A stretch of 64,000 bases of DNA from Chloracidobacterium sp. N (GTDB taxonomy: Bacteria > Acidobacteriota > Blastocatellia > Chloracidobacteriales > Chloracidobacteriaceae): contig NZ_CP072643.1 in assembly GCF_018304765.1 (NCBI RefSeq), positions 1,011,404 through 1,075,403 of the forward strand. Direction: 5' to 3'. Both the position numbers and the translations under genes were made by a program. The number at the start of each line of letters is the position of its first letter. The first letter of the stretch is position 1. Shown here piece by piece: positions 18,702-27,386 of this stretch. Under the pieces are notes generated by a model that was not told the DNA's origin, ran no database searches, and saw nothing but the letters and a program-made list of their open reading frames with translations.

Positions 18702-21700
18702 CCCAGGTTCGGACGCAGCCACCGCTCGGCCTCGGCAACCGTCCACCCCTTGCGTGCGGCGTAATCCTCGATCTGATCGCGCCCCAGCAGACCGACGGCA
18801 AAGTAATGCGCGTCGGGATGGGCAAAGTAGAGACCGCTGACCGAACTGGCCGGCCACATGGCGCAGCTTTCCGTCAGGCGGACGCCGGCATTTTCCTCTG
18901 CGCCCAGCAGGGCAAACAGCGTGCGCTTTTCCGTGTGGTCGGGCGAAGCCGGATAGCCCGGCGCTGGGCGGATGCCCCGGTAGCGTTCCCGGATGAGGTC
19001 CTCGCGGGTCAGGTTTTCGTGCCGTCCGTAGCCCCAGAGGTCACGGACGCGCTTGTGGGCGAGTTCGGCAAAGGCTTCTGCCAGGCGGTCGGCCAGCGCC
19101 TTGGCCATGATCGAATGGTAGTCGTCGTGGTCGGCATCGAACTCGGCGCAGAGTTCGTCCAGCCCCAGTCCGGCTGTCACCACGAAGCCGCCGATGTAAT
19201 CCAGCCGGCCGGCATCCTTCGGGGCGATGAAGTCCGCCAGAGCGACGTTGGGCTTCCCGTCCGTACGCTCGACCTGCTGCCGCAGGGTGTGGAAGCGGGT
19301 GAGCACTTCGGTCCGGGTTTCGTCGGTGTACAGCTCGATGTCATCGCCGACGGCATTGGCCGGAAACAGCCCAAAAACGCCACGTGGATGCAGACGGCGT
19401 TCCGTGATGATGCGTTCGAGCAGGCGCTGGGCGTCGTCGAACAGTTCGCGGGCGCGTTCACCAATGGTCGGGTCGTCAAAGATTTTCGGATAGCGCCCCC
19501 GCAGTTCCCAGGTATGAAAGAAAGGCGACCAGTCAATGTAGGGCACAAGGGCGTCGAGCGTGACATCGTCGAACGTCATGACGCCAAGCTGTTCAGGGAC
19601 GGCGACAGTTTCGGCGTCAAACCGCAACTGTGGACGGCGCGCACGGGCTTCCGCCAGCGGCAGCAGGTGCTTGCGGTCGAGGCGGGACTGGTGTTCTTCC
19701 CGTAAGGCAGCCTGTTCGGCCGCGTTCTGGGCAATGAAATCTTGGCGCTGCTCGTGGCTGGTCAGCGCCCCGACGACGCCAACGGCGCGCGACGCATCGA
19801 GAACGTGAACCGTCGTCCCGCTGTAGGCTGGCGCGATTTTGACGGCCGTATGCAGCTTCGAGGTCGTCGCCCCGCCAATGAGCAGCGGCACGGTGAAGCC
19901 GGCCTCGGTCATCGTTTTGGCCACGTGAACCATTTCGTCCAGTGACGGCGTGATCAGCCCGCTGAGGCCGACGACATCCACGTTGTGTTCGCGGGCCTTG
20001 GCCAGGATGACATCACAGGGCTGCATCACGCCCAGGTCAATGACCTCGTAGTTGTTGCAGCCCAAAACGACGCCGACGATGTTTTTGCCAATGTCGTGAA
20101 CGTCGCCTTTGACCGTTGCCAGCAGCACCTTCCTGCGGCCGGAGCCATTGGCCGTCTGTCCGTTGGCGGCTGCCTTTTTCTCGGCTTCGAGGTAGGGCAG
20201 CAGCACGGCCACGGCTTTTTTCATGACGCGCGCCGATTTGACAACCTGCGGCAGGAACATCTTGCCGGCTCCAAACAGGTCGCCGACGACGTTCATGCCG
20301 TCCATGAGCGGCCCTTCGATGACCGCCAGCGGTGCGCCGTACTTCTGGCGGGCTTCCTCGACATCGGTCTCGATGTAATCGGCATTGCCTTTGATGAGGG
20401 CATGCTTGAGCCGTTCCTCGACGCCGGTCTGCCGCCAGGCTTCGTCCTTGACCGCGGCCTTACCGGCCCCCTTGACCGATTCGGCGAAGGCAATCAGCCG
20501 CTCCGTGGCATCCGGGCACCGGTTGAGTACCACATCTTCGACGAGTTCGAGCAAATCCGGCGGAATTTCGTCATAGACGGCAAGCTGTCCGGCATTGACG
20601 ATGCCCATGTCCATGCCGGCCCGGATGGCGTGGTACAGGAAGACCGAATGCATGGCTTCCCGGACGACGTTGTTCCCACGAAAGGAAAACGACAGGTTGC
20701 TGACGCCGCCGGAAACCTTGCAGCCGGGCAGGGTTTGCTTGATGACGCGCGTGGCCTCGATGAAATCCACGGCGTAGTTGGCGTGTTCTTCAATGCCGGT
20801 GGCAATGGCCAGAATGTTCGGGTCAAAGATGATGTCTTCCGGCGGGAAGCCAACCTGTTCGGTGAGAATCCGGTAGGCGCGGGTACAGATTTCGATCTTG
20901 CGCGCTGCCGTGTCGGCCTGTCCGATTTCGTCAAAGGCCATGACGACGACGGCCGCGCCGTAGCGGCGGATACGCCGCGCCTGCTCGATGAACACGGCTT
21001 CGCCTTCCTTGAGGCTGATGGAGTTGACGACGCACTTGCCCTGAACACATTTCAGCCCGGCTTCGATGACGTGAAACTTCGAGCTGTCAATGACAATCGG
21101 GACGCGCGCGATGTCCGGGTCGGCGACGACAAGGTTGAGAAAGCGCGTCATGGCGCGCACGCTGTCAAGCATGGCTTCGTCCATGTTGACGTCAATCATC
21201 TGCGCGCCGTTGGCAACCTGCTGGCGGGCAACGGCCAGCGCGTCCTCGTAGCGTTCGGCGCGGATGAGTTCGGCGAATTTGGACGAGCCGGTGACGTTGG
21301 TGCGTTCACCGATGTTGACGAAGTTTGTCTCCGGGCGGATGACCAGGGCTTCCAGGCCGCTCAGGCGGGTGTGACGTGGCGGTTGGGGGCGGGTTCGTGG
21401 TGGCAGTCCGGCCACGGCCGCGGCAATGGCGGCAATGTGTTTGGGGGTTGTCCCGCAGCAGCCGCCCACGATGTTGAGCCAGCCGTGGCGGGCAAAGTCG
21501 CGCACCAGTTCACCCATGATGTCGGGCGTCTGGTCAAATCCGCCAAAGACGTTTGGCAGGCCGGCGTTGGGGTAGCAAATCAGGTAAAACGGCGACTTTT
21601 CGGCCAGTTCTTCGACGTGCGGACGCATTTCGGCCGCTCCGAAGCCGCAGTTCATTCCGAGCGCCAGCAGGGGCGCGTGTTCGACGGAAATGAGAAAAGC

Positions 21701-22390
21701 CTCGACGGTTTGCCCGGAGAGTGTCCGCCCGCTGGCGTCGGCGACGGTCACCGAAGCCACAACCGGCACGCGCTGCCCACGCCGTTCAAAGACTTCCTCG
21801 ATGGCAAAGAGCGCCGCCTTGAGGTTGAGCGTGTCGAAGGTTGTTTCGGGCAGGAGCAGGTCCACGCCGCCGTCGAGCAGTCCTTCGGCCTGCTCGGCGT
21901 AGGCGGCAACGAGTTCGTCGAAGGTCGTGCCGCGTGCGCCGGGATCGTTGACATCGGGCGAGATCGAGGCGGTTTTGTTGGTCGGCCCCAGCGCCCCGGC
22001 GACAAAGCGCGGGCGCGAGCTGTCTTCCCTGAGAAACGCCTCGACGGCCCGCCGGGCGCACTGGGCCGCAGCCAGGTTCATTTCGTAGGACAGGTCTTCC
22101 AGTCCGTAATCGGCCTGCGAAATCCGCTGGGCATTGAAGCTGTTGGTTTCGATGATGTCCGCGCCGGCTTCGAGATAGGCGCGGTGGATGGCTTCGATGA
22201 TGTCCGGGCGGGTCAGGCACAGGAGGTCGTTGTTGCCTTTGAGGTCGTGGGTATGGCTGGCAAAACGCTCTCCGCGGTAATCGGCTTCCTGGAGCTTGTA
22301 GGACTGGATCATCGTCCCCATGGCGCCGTCGAGGACGAGAATGCGTTCACGAAGGGCTTGTTCGAGCAGGGCTGTGGTTGGAGAAGACAT
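18686..22390 (-). CDS. metH: Cobalamin-dependent methionine synthase
   Basis: The 1234-aa MetH transfers a methyl group from methyltetrahydrofolate to homocysteine through cobalamin. All modules are present. The homocysteine domain (about 1-330) has zinc ligands in GMNCGFG and GGCCGTTP. The pterin domain (about 350-620) shows [16 protein letters not shown] and DVNMDEAML. The cobalamin domain (about 650-900) has the cap and [12 protein letters not shown], whose His ligates cobalt. The C-terminal SAM-dependent activation domain contains [12 protein letters not shown]. The length matches the E. coli enzyme (about 1227). It ends inside pyrD (16-base convergent overlap). No cobalamin or SAM riboswitch could be recognised upstream. 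Confidence 0.97.
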   Translation of the reverse strand: MSSPTTALLEQALRERILVLDGAMGTMIQSYKLQEADYRGERFASHTHDLKGNNDLLCLTRPDIIEAIHRAYLEAGADIIETNSFNAQRISQADYGLEDLSYEMNLAAAQCARRAVEAFLREDSSRPRFVAGALGPTNKTASISPDVNDPGARGTTFDELVAAYAEQAEGLLDGGVDLLLPETTFDTLNLKAALFAIEEVFERRGQRVPVVASVTVADASGRTLSGQTVEAFLISVEHAPLLALGMNCGFGAAEMRPHVEELAEKSPFYLICYPNAGLPNVFGGFDQTPDIMGELVRDFARHGWLNIVGGCCGTTPKHIAAIAAAVAGLPPRTRPQPPRHTRLSGLEALVIRPETNFVNIGERTNVTGSSKFAELIRAERYEDALAVARQQVANGAQMIDVNMDEAMLDSVRAMTRFLNLVVADPDIARVPIVIDSSKFHVIEAGLKCVQGKCVVNSISLKEGEAVFIEQARRIRRYGAAVVVMAFDEIGQADTAARKIEICTRAYRILTEQVGFPPEDIIFDPNILAIATGIEEHANYAVDFIEATRVIKQTLPGCKVSGGVSNLSFSFRGNNVVREAMHSVFLYHAIRAGMDMGIVNAGQLAVYDEIPPDLLELVEDVVLNRCPDATERLIAFAESVKGAGKAAVKDEAWRQTGVEERLKHALIKGNADYIETDVEEARQKYGAPLAVIEGPLMDGMNVVGDLFGAGKMFLPQVVKSARVMKKAVAVLLPYLEAEKKAAANGQTANGSGRRKVLLATVKGDVHDIGKNIVGVVLGCNNYEVIDLGVMQPCDVILAKAREHNVDVVGLSGLITPSLDEMVHVAKTMTEAGFTVPLLIGGATTSKLHTAVKIAPAYSGTTVHVLDASRAVGVVGALTSHEQRQDFIAQNAAEQAALREEHQSRLDRKHLLPLAEARARRPQLRFDAETVAVPEQLGVMTFDDVTLDALVPYIDWSPFFHTWELRGRYPKIFDDPTIGERARELFDDAQRLLERIITERRLHPRGVFGLFPANAVGDDIELYTDETRTEVLTRFHTLRQQVERTDGKPNVALADFIAPKDAGRLDYIGGFVVTAGLGLDELCAEFDADHDDYHSIMAKALADRLAEAFAELAHKRVRDLWGYGRHENLTREDLIRERYRGIRPAPGYPASPDHTEKRTLFALLGAEENAGVRLTESCAMWPASSVSGLYFAHPDAHYFAVGLLGRDQIEDYAARKGWTVAEAERWLRPNLGYDPA

Positions 22391-22517
22391 CGGATAGGGA
22401 AGTAGCCGTCTGTGAGAAGCAACTTGGGGCTGAGAAGGCGGAAGTCTAATCGGTTGCTCTCACGTCGGCTAGTCCGACTGGCCGTAAGTCCCTTGGGAGC
22501 GCGGGCAGCTCTGGGGG

Positions 22518-22536
22518 CGCGGGCGTCCCGCCCGCG
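22518..22536. repeat. GC-rich palindrome upstream of metH
   Basis: CGCGGGCG (22518-22525) and CGCCCGCG (22529-22536) are perfect inverted arms around TCC. It lies in the 235-base gap between metH and the first TPR gene, where nothing else was recognised. It could be a dispersed intergenic palindrome or part of a terminator. Confidence 0.4.
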
Positions 22537-22625
22537 TGGGCTTCAGGGTTGCGCGCTCTCTCAAGCATCCCGGCAGTTCAGTTGGTACGCACAATGCTGC
22601 TGCCGCCGGATACCAGTCGTCTCTC

Positions 22626-23198
22626 TCACCTGTCGTTGGCTTTGATTTTTTCTGCTCGCGCTTCAAGTTCTTCGGCTTCGGTAGTCCGCTGCGTCGCACG
22701 ATAAAGCAGAGCCAGGTTTTTGAGGACCGTCGCTACATCGGGATGGTTGGGACCCAGGGCCTTCTCCCGGATGACCAGCGCGCGCTTGAGGAGCGGCTCG
22801 GCTTGGGCGTACTGCTCTTGGGCCAGATAGACAACAGCCAGGTTGTTCAGGCTCTGGGCCACAGCGGGATGGTCGGGACCCAAGGCCTTCTCCACAATGT
22901 CCAGCGCGCGCTTGTAGAGTGGCTCGGACTGGTCGTACTGCCCTTGGGCCTGATGCGCCTTGGCCAGGTTGCTCAGACTGGTGGCCACATCGGGATGGTT
23001 CAGCCCGACGCGCTTCTCGGCCACCTCCAGCGCCTTTTTCGCCACGGTAGCAGCGCGGTCATATCTGCCAGCCCGATAAAGCGTCCGCACTTCCTCGATG
23101 AGTGTTTCCCACTCGATGCCCGCACCTTGGGCATAAGCCGGCCCGCCGGTCAGGCACAGCACAGCCGCCAGAGCCATCACCTGCACCAGATTGATCAT
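22626..23198 (-). CDS. Secreted TPR protein, 3 kinesin-light-chain-type repeats
   Basis: The 190-aa protein has a signal peptide (MINLVQVMALAAVLCLTG, cleavage after AYA), a short lead-in (EWETLIEEVRTLYRAGRYDR), exactly three 42-residue repeats and a 16-residue tail. The repeat type is AEPLLKRALVIREKALGPNHPDV.... It is the small member of the first TPR gene pair: on the minus strand it follows the 652-aa TPR gene after 191 bases. ATG 23198 is chosen as the start of the signal peptide. TPR arrays bind proteins; the partner is unknown. Location is probably periplasmic. Confidence 0.85.
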   Translation of the reverse strand: MINLVQVMALAAVLCLTGGPAYAQGAGIEWETLIEEVRTLYRAGRYDRAATVAKKALEVAEKRVGLNHPDVATSLSNLAKAHQAQGQYDQSEPLYKRALDIVEKALGPDHPAVAQSLNNLAVVYLAQEQYAQAEPLLKRALVIREKALGPNHPDVATVLKNLALLYRATQRTTEAEELEARAEKIKANDR

Positions 23199-23307
23199 TG
23201 GTATTCCGCGCAGACACCTAACCATTTGTCGGTGGAAAATGGAGAATGAAAAATGAGCGAAAGTGAGGGATATCCTGCGGGTTGCTTCACTTGGCCGTTG
23301 ACGTGAC

Positions 23308-23375
23308 ACCATTCGGGGTTGACGCCTTCAAAGCTGGACGCCTAGCAAGCCACACAAACTGTCTTGGCGACAGGA
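23308..23375 (-). pseudogene. Degenerate hemN-like fragment between TPR genes
   Basis: This stretch keeps the pattern GGTTGACGCCTTCAAAGC...GGCGACAGGATTCAAC. It aligns without gaps to the clearer copy at 26575-26640, which in turn matches the hemN coding sequence at about 35267-35325. A stop codon interrupts the reading frame here. Confidence 0.4.
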
Positions 23376-23389
23376 TTCAACTGTTTCTC

Positions 23390-25348
23390 TCACTTGTCGC
23401 CAGCCTTGATTTTTGCCGCCCGCTCCTCAAGCTGCTCCGCTTCGGCAATCCGTTTGGTCGCACGATAGAGTTGAGCCAGGTTTCTGAGGGCTGTCGCCAC
23501 GTCGGGATGGTTTGGACCCAGGGACTTTTCCCGGATGGCCAGCACCCGCCTGAAGAACGGCTCGGCTTGGGCGTACTGCCCTTGGGCTTTATAGATGATG
23601 GCCAGGTTGTTCAGGCTTGTCGCCACATCGGGATGGTCAGGTCCTAAGACCTTCTCCCTGATAGCCAGCGTGCGTTTGTGGAGTGACTCTGCTTGTGCGT
23701 ACTGCCCTTGAGCTTGATAGAGACCTGCCAGGTTGTTCAGACCCGCCGCCACATCGGGATGGTTTGGACCCAAGGACTTCTCCCGGATGACCAGCGCGCG
23801 CCTGAAGAGCGGCTCGGCCTGGGCGTACTGCCCTTGGGTTTGATAGAGACCAGCCAGGTTGTTCAGGCTCGTCGCCACATCGGGATGGTTGGGGCCCAGG
23901 GCCTTCTCCCGGATGGCCAGCGCACGCCTGAAGAGCGGCTCGGCCTCGGCATACTGCCCTTGGGCTTGATAGAGACCAGCCAGGTTGTTCAGGCTTGTCG
24001 CCACATCGGGATGGTTGGAGCCCAAGGCCTTCTCCCGGATAGCCAGCGCACGCCTGAAGAGCGGCTCGGCCTGGGCGTACTGCCCTTGGGCTTGATAGAT
24101 TTCAGCCAGGTTGTTCAGGCTCGTCGCCACATCGGGATGGTTGGGGCCCAAGGCCTTCTCCCGGATAGCCAGCGCACGCTTGAAGAGCGGCTCGGCCTGG
24201 GCGTACTGACCCTGGGCCTCGTAGAGCAGGGCCAGGTTGTTCAGGTTTGTCGCCACGTCGGGATGGTCGGAGCCCAAAGCCTTCTCCCGAATGGTCAGTG
24301 CACGCTTGAAGAGCGGCTCGGCCTGGGCGTACTGACCCTGTGCCTGGTAGAGCGCCGCCAAGTTGTTCAGGCTCTGCGCCACGTCGGGATGGTCGGGACC
24401 CAAGACATTTTCCTGGATAGCCAGCGCACGCATGAGGAGCGGCTCGGCCTGGGCGTACTGCCCTTGGGCTTTATAGATGATAGCCAGGTTGTTGAGGCTC
24501 GTTGCTACATCAGGATGGTCGGCGCCCAGGAACCTCTCCAGGATGCCCAGCGAGTGCTTGAGGAATGGCTCAGCCAGGTCGTACCGACCCTGTTCACGAT
24601 AGATTTCAGCCAGGTTGTTCAGGGTCGTGGCCATATCGGGATGGTCAAGACCCAAGACATTGTGCTGGATGCCCATCGCGCGTGTGTAGAGCGGCTCAGC
24701 CTGGGCATACTGCCCTTGGGCTTTATAGATTTCAGCCAGGTTGTTCAGGATCGCCACCACATCGAGATGGTATGAGCCCAGGGCCTTCTCCCGGATGTCC
24801 AGCGCACGCTTGTAAAGCGGCTCGGCCTGGGCGTACTGCCCTTGGGCTTGATGGAGACCAGCCAGGTTGTTCAGGCTTGTCGCCACATCGGGATGGTCAG
24901 AACCCAAGGCCTTTTCCCGGATAGCCAGCGCGCGCCTGAAGAGCGGCTCGGCCTGGGCGTACTGCCCTTGGGCTTGATAGAGACCAGCCAGGTTGTTCAG
25001 GCTCGTCGCCACATCGGGATGGTCGGGGCCCAAGGCCTTCTCACGGATAGCCAGCGCGCGCCTGAAGAGCGGCTCGGCCTGAGCGTACTGCCCTTGGGCA
25101 TTATAGAGATAGGCCAGGTTGGTCAGGCTTTTCGCCACATTGGGATGCTCTGTCCCGACGCGCTTCTCAGCCACCTCCAGCGCCTTTTTGGCAACCACGA
25201 CGGCTTGGTCATATTTACCGGCCTGATAAAGCTTGATGACTTCCTGGTTGAGTGTCTCCCACTCGCGGCCTGCACCTTGGGCGTAAGCCACAGCGCCGGT
25301 CAGGCACAGCACGGTTGCCAGAGCCATCACCTGTATCCGTTTGATCAT
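23390..25348 (-). CDS. Secreted TPR protein, 14 kinesin-light-chain-type repeats
   Basis: The 652-aa protein has a signal peptide (MIKRIQVMALATVLCLTG, cleavage near AYA-QG), the lead-in ETLNQEVIKLYQAGKYDQ, exactly fourteen 42-residue TPR units, and the tail AEQLEERAAKIKAGDK. The unit consensus is close to AEPLFRRALAIREKALG then PDHPDVATSLNNLAGLY then QAQGQYAQ. No unit has an insertion or deletion. ATG 25348 is favoured by GAGGAGAAC just upstream. It is the first gene of a two-gene TPR unit with the 190-aa protein. It probably acts outside the cytoplasm as a protein-binding solenoid. Confidence 0.9.
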   Translation of the reverse strand: MIKRIQVMALATVLCLTGAVAYAQGAGREWETLNQEVIKLYQAGKYDQAVVVAKKALEVAEKRVGTEHPNVAKSLTNLAYLYNAQGQYAQAEPLFRRALAIREKALGPDHPDVATSLNNLAGLYQAQGQYAQAEPLFRRALAIREKALGSDHPDVATSLNNLAGLHQAQGQYAQAEPLYKRALDIREKALGSYHLDVVAILNNLAEIYKAQGQYAQAEPLYTRAMGIQHNVLGLDHPDMATTLNNLAEIYREQGRYDLAEPFLKHSLGILERFLGADHPDVATSLNNLAIIYKAQGQYAQAEPLLMRALAIQENVLGPDHPDVAQSLNNLAALYQAQGQYAQAEPLFKRALTIREKALGSDHPDVATNLNNLALLYEAQGQYAQAEPLFKRALAIREKALGPNHPDVATSLNNLAEIYQAQGQYAQAEPLFRRALAIREKALGSNHPDVATSLNNLAGLYQAQGQYAEAEPLFRRALAIREKALGPNHPDVATSLNNLAGLYQTQGQYAQAEPLFRRALVIREKSLGPNHPDVAAGLNNLAGLYQAQGQYAQAESLHKRTLAIREKVLGPDHPDVATSLNNLAIIYKAQGQYAQAEPFFRRVLAIREKSLGPNHPDVATALRNLAQLYRATKRIAEAEQLEERAAKIKAGDK

Positions 25349-25460
25349 GATGTTCTCCTCGCCGCATCCAACCACTTCAGCACCGACTGGTTGTCTTATC
25401 ACAGTTATGGTTTTGTGACATTTAGATAGAAGTATTCTTTTTCGGGTTGTACAGGTTTAT

Positions 25461-25519
25461 GACGAATGGCGAATGGTGAGTGGCGAGTGGCGAGTAGCGA
25501 ATAGTGAGTAGCGAGTAGG
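25461..25519. repeat. Degenerate heptamer array (GCGARTR)
   Basis: About eight consecutive 7-base units of the form GCGAATG, GTGAGTG, GCGAGTG or GCGAGTA lie upstream of the 652-aa TPR gene and before a toxin-antitoxin locus. Four related arrays occur in the next 9 kb. Confidence 0.8.
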
Positions 25520-25724
25520 TAAAGTGGGGGATGTTTTGAGGGGTGCTCTGAGGCAGGCACAGTCGTTGTTGTGAAGTCGAGCGAATCACCTCCCGCTAGC
25601 TGACTGTCCGCACTCAGCCGGTATTTGCGGATAATCCTGTGGCCGGCGAAAATGACACCCGAAAACAATCCGGGTAGCTCTGGCGGCTACACGACGGAAC
25701 AAGCCCACCAACGAGGAGAACGAC

Positions 25725-25955
25725 ATGGGCCCCCTCAGTATCCAGGAAGCTCAAGCATGTCTGGCAGACCTCATTCACCGCCTGTCCCCTGGTGAGGAAG
25801 TGACTCTCACAGAAAACGGTCAGCCTGTCGCCAAACTGGTTGCTACCTGTGCACCACCGCCGCGCCCGGTCCCGAAGCTTGGCACGCAGCGCGGTTCGGT
25901 ATTGTCAATGGATCACTTTGACGATCCGCTGGAGGAGTTTGAGGAATACCAGTGA
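25725..25955 (+). CDS. Type II antitoxin, Phd/YefM-like
   Basis: The 76-aa protein has the Phd-type N-terminus (LSIQEAQACLADLIHRLSPGEEVTLTENGQPVAKLV), which forms the DNA-binding dimer. A C-terminal tail (FDDPLEEFEEYQ) would wrap the toxin. GAGGAGAAC stands before the ATG. The stop overlaps the PIN toxin start (TGATG). About 200 bases upstream are nearly identical to the region before the second antitoxin at 33910, so promoter and operator are probably shared. Such antitoxins usually repress their own operon. Confidence 0.88.
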   Translation: MGPLSIQEAQACLADLIHRLSPGEEVTLTENGQPVAKLVATCAPPPRPVPKLGTQRGSVLSMDHFDDPLEEFEEYQ

Positions 25956-26344
25956 TGCGGTTATTGCTTGACTCCCACGTTCTGATCTGGAGCCAGGACG
26001 ACACCAGTCAGTTGTCGCCAGTTGCGCTTGCCGCCCTTTCGGACCCAGCCAATGACCGCCTCATCAGCGTAGCAACCGTCTGGGAAATCGCTATCAAGGT
26101 CGGCAAGAAACGGCTTCCCTTATCGAAGCCATTCCGGCAATGGATGGATACCGCCATTGCTGATCTCTACCTGACGCTGTTGCCAATCACCCTGGACCAT
26201 ACTGACCGGCAGTTGGCATTGCCGCCCCATCACGGTGATCCTTTTGACCGCTTGCTGATTTCACAGTCCCTTGTTGAGGGCATACCGATTGTCGGGAGCG
26301 ATACGCAATTTGACGCCTATGGTGTAACCCGTATCTGGGATTAG
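25955..26344 (+). CDS. PIN-domain ribonuclease toxin (VapC-like)
   Basis: The 129-aa PIN protein keeps the acidic residues of the active site: Asp in LLLDSHVLIW, Glu in TVWEIAIKVGKKRL, and Asp in HHGDPFDRLLISQS. It ends SDTQFDAYGVTRIWD, as in this VapC subgroup. PIN toxins cut RNA with Mg2+. It is translationally coupled to the antitoxin. ATG 25955 is preferred over GTG 25952. It is full length, unlike its relative at 34152-34301. Confidence 0.9.
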   Translation: MRLLLDSHVLIWSQDDTSQLSPVALAALSDPANDRLISVATVWEIAIKVGKKRLPLSKPFRQWMDTAIADLYLTLLPITLDHTDRQLALPPHHGDPFDRLLISQSLVEGIPIVGSDTQFDAYGVTRIWD

Positions 26345-26349
26345 TGGGG

Positions 26350-26411
26350 AATAGGGAATGGCGGAATAGCGAATGGCGAGTAGCGAGTGGCGAATGGCGA
26401 GTGGTGAATAG
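26350..26411. repeat. Degenerate heptamer array (GCGARTR)
   Basis: Repeats of GCGAATG, GCGAGTA and GCGAGTG start a few bases after the PIN toxin stop. The same arrangement is found after the truncated toxin at 34301. Confidence 0.75.
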
Positions 26412-26471
26412 GTGAAAGTGGGGGGATGTCTTGAAGGTTGCTCCGAAGCAGGCGCAGTCGTTGTTGTGAAG

Positions 26472-26640
26472 CCGAACGGATTGTCTCCCGCCGTCGCTGG
26501 TCGTACGCACTCAGCCGGTATTTGCGGATGGTGGCGCAGGTTTGAAGGGGCAAGCCCCTATACTAGTCCTGTAACCAGTCGGGGTTGATGCTTTCAAAGC
26601 CGGCCTCCCGGCACGCGGCATAAGCCGCCTTTGCGACGGG
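26472..26640 (-). pseudogene. hemN remnant with internal deletion
   Basis: Two blocks match hemN in the same order and on the same strand. Positions 26472-26519 encode RLSAYDQRRRETIR (hemN: RLSADDQRRREAIR, 34766-34812). Positions 26575-26640 encode AKAAYAACREAGFESIN (hemN: TKAVYAACRDVGFESIN, about 35265-35330). The roughly 450 bases separating them in hemN are reduced to about 55 here. The last block lies next to the stop codon of the 232-aa TPR gene. A 19-base stretch, GGTTGATGCTTTCAAAGCC, is identical to hemN. Confidence 0.6.
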
Positions 26641-26655
26641 ATTCAACCGTTTCTC

Positions 26656-27354
26656 TCACCTTTTGGTGGCCCTGATTTTTGCGGCCCGCTCTTCGAGCTT
26701 CTCCGCTTCGGCAATCCGCCTGGTCAGGCGACAGAGTAAGGCCAGGTTTTCAAGGCTCGTTGCCACATCAGGATGGTTGGGACCCAGAACCTTTTCCCGG
26801 ATAGCCAGTGAGCGCCTGAAGAGTGGCTCTGCCTGGGTGTACTGACCCTGGATATCGTAGAGCCTGCCCAGATTGTTCAGGATCGTCGCCACAACGGAAT
26901 CATCGGGGTCTGTGGCCTTTTCTGTGATGGTCAGCGAGCGTTTGTAGAGTGGCTCGGCCTGGGCGTACTGACCCTGCTCCCGATAGAAATCAGCCAGGTT
27001 GTTCAGGCTTGTTGCCACATCGGGATGGTCGGGACCGAGGGTTTTTTCCAGGATGTCCAACGCGCGCTTGAAGAGCGGCTCCGCCTGGTCGTACTGCCCT
27101 TGGGCTTGATGGCACTTGGCCAGGTTATTCAGACTCGTCGCCACATCGGGATGGTTCAGCCCGACGCGCTTCTCGGCAACCTCTAGCGCCTTTTTCGCAA
27201 TCACGATGGCACGGTCATATCTGCCAGCCCGATAAAGCGTCCGCACTTCCTCGATGAGTGTTTCCCACTCGATGCCTGCACCTTGGGCATAAGACGGGAC
27301 ACCCGTCAGGCACAGCACAGCCGCCAGAACGATCACCTGCACCAAGTTGATCAT
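26656..27354 (-). CDS. Secreted TPR protein, 4 kinesin-light-chain-type repeats
   Basis: The 232-aa protein has the signal peptide MINLVQVIVLAAVLCLTG (cleavage near SYA-QG), a lead-in nearly identical to the 190-aa paralogue, exactly four 42-residue TPR units, and a 16-residue tail ending KIRATKR. GAGGAGCGCC lies before ATG 27354. It begins 32 bases after the 2038-aa TPR gene on the same strand, so the two form an operon. One unit (SLTITEKATDPDDSVVATIL) diverges from the consensus more than the others. Confidence 0.87.
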   Translation of the reverse strand: MINLVQVIVLAAVLCLTGVPSYAQGAGIEWETLIEEVRTLYRAGRYDRAIVIAKKALEVAEKRVGLNHPDVATSLNNLAKCHQAQGQYDQAEPLFKRALDILEKTLGPDHPDVATSLNNLADFYREQGQYAQAEPLYKRSLTITEKATDPDDSVVATILNNLGRLYDIQGQYTQAEPLFRRSLAIREKVLGPNHPDVATSLENLALLCRLTRRIAEAEKLEERAAKIRATKR

Positions 27355-27386
27355 TGGCGCTCCTCGTGGATACCTAACCGTTTCTC

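Noticed and set aside
19985..22405. 806-aa open frame on the plus strand opposite metH
   Set aside because: It is the antisense shadow of a full-length, clearly recognised metH; no known domain and no ribosome site.
22391..22625. Cobalamin or SAM/SAH riboswitch upstream of metH
   Set aside because: No B12-box-like or SAM-riboswitch core could be recognised; only a GC-rich palindrome was seen. A covariance search would be decisive.
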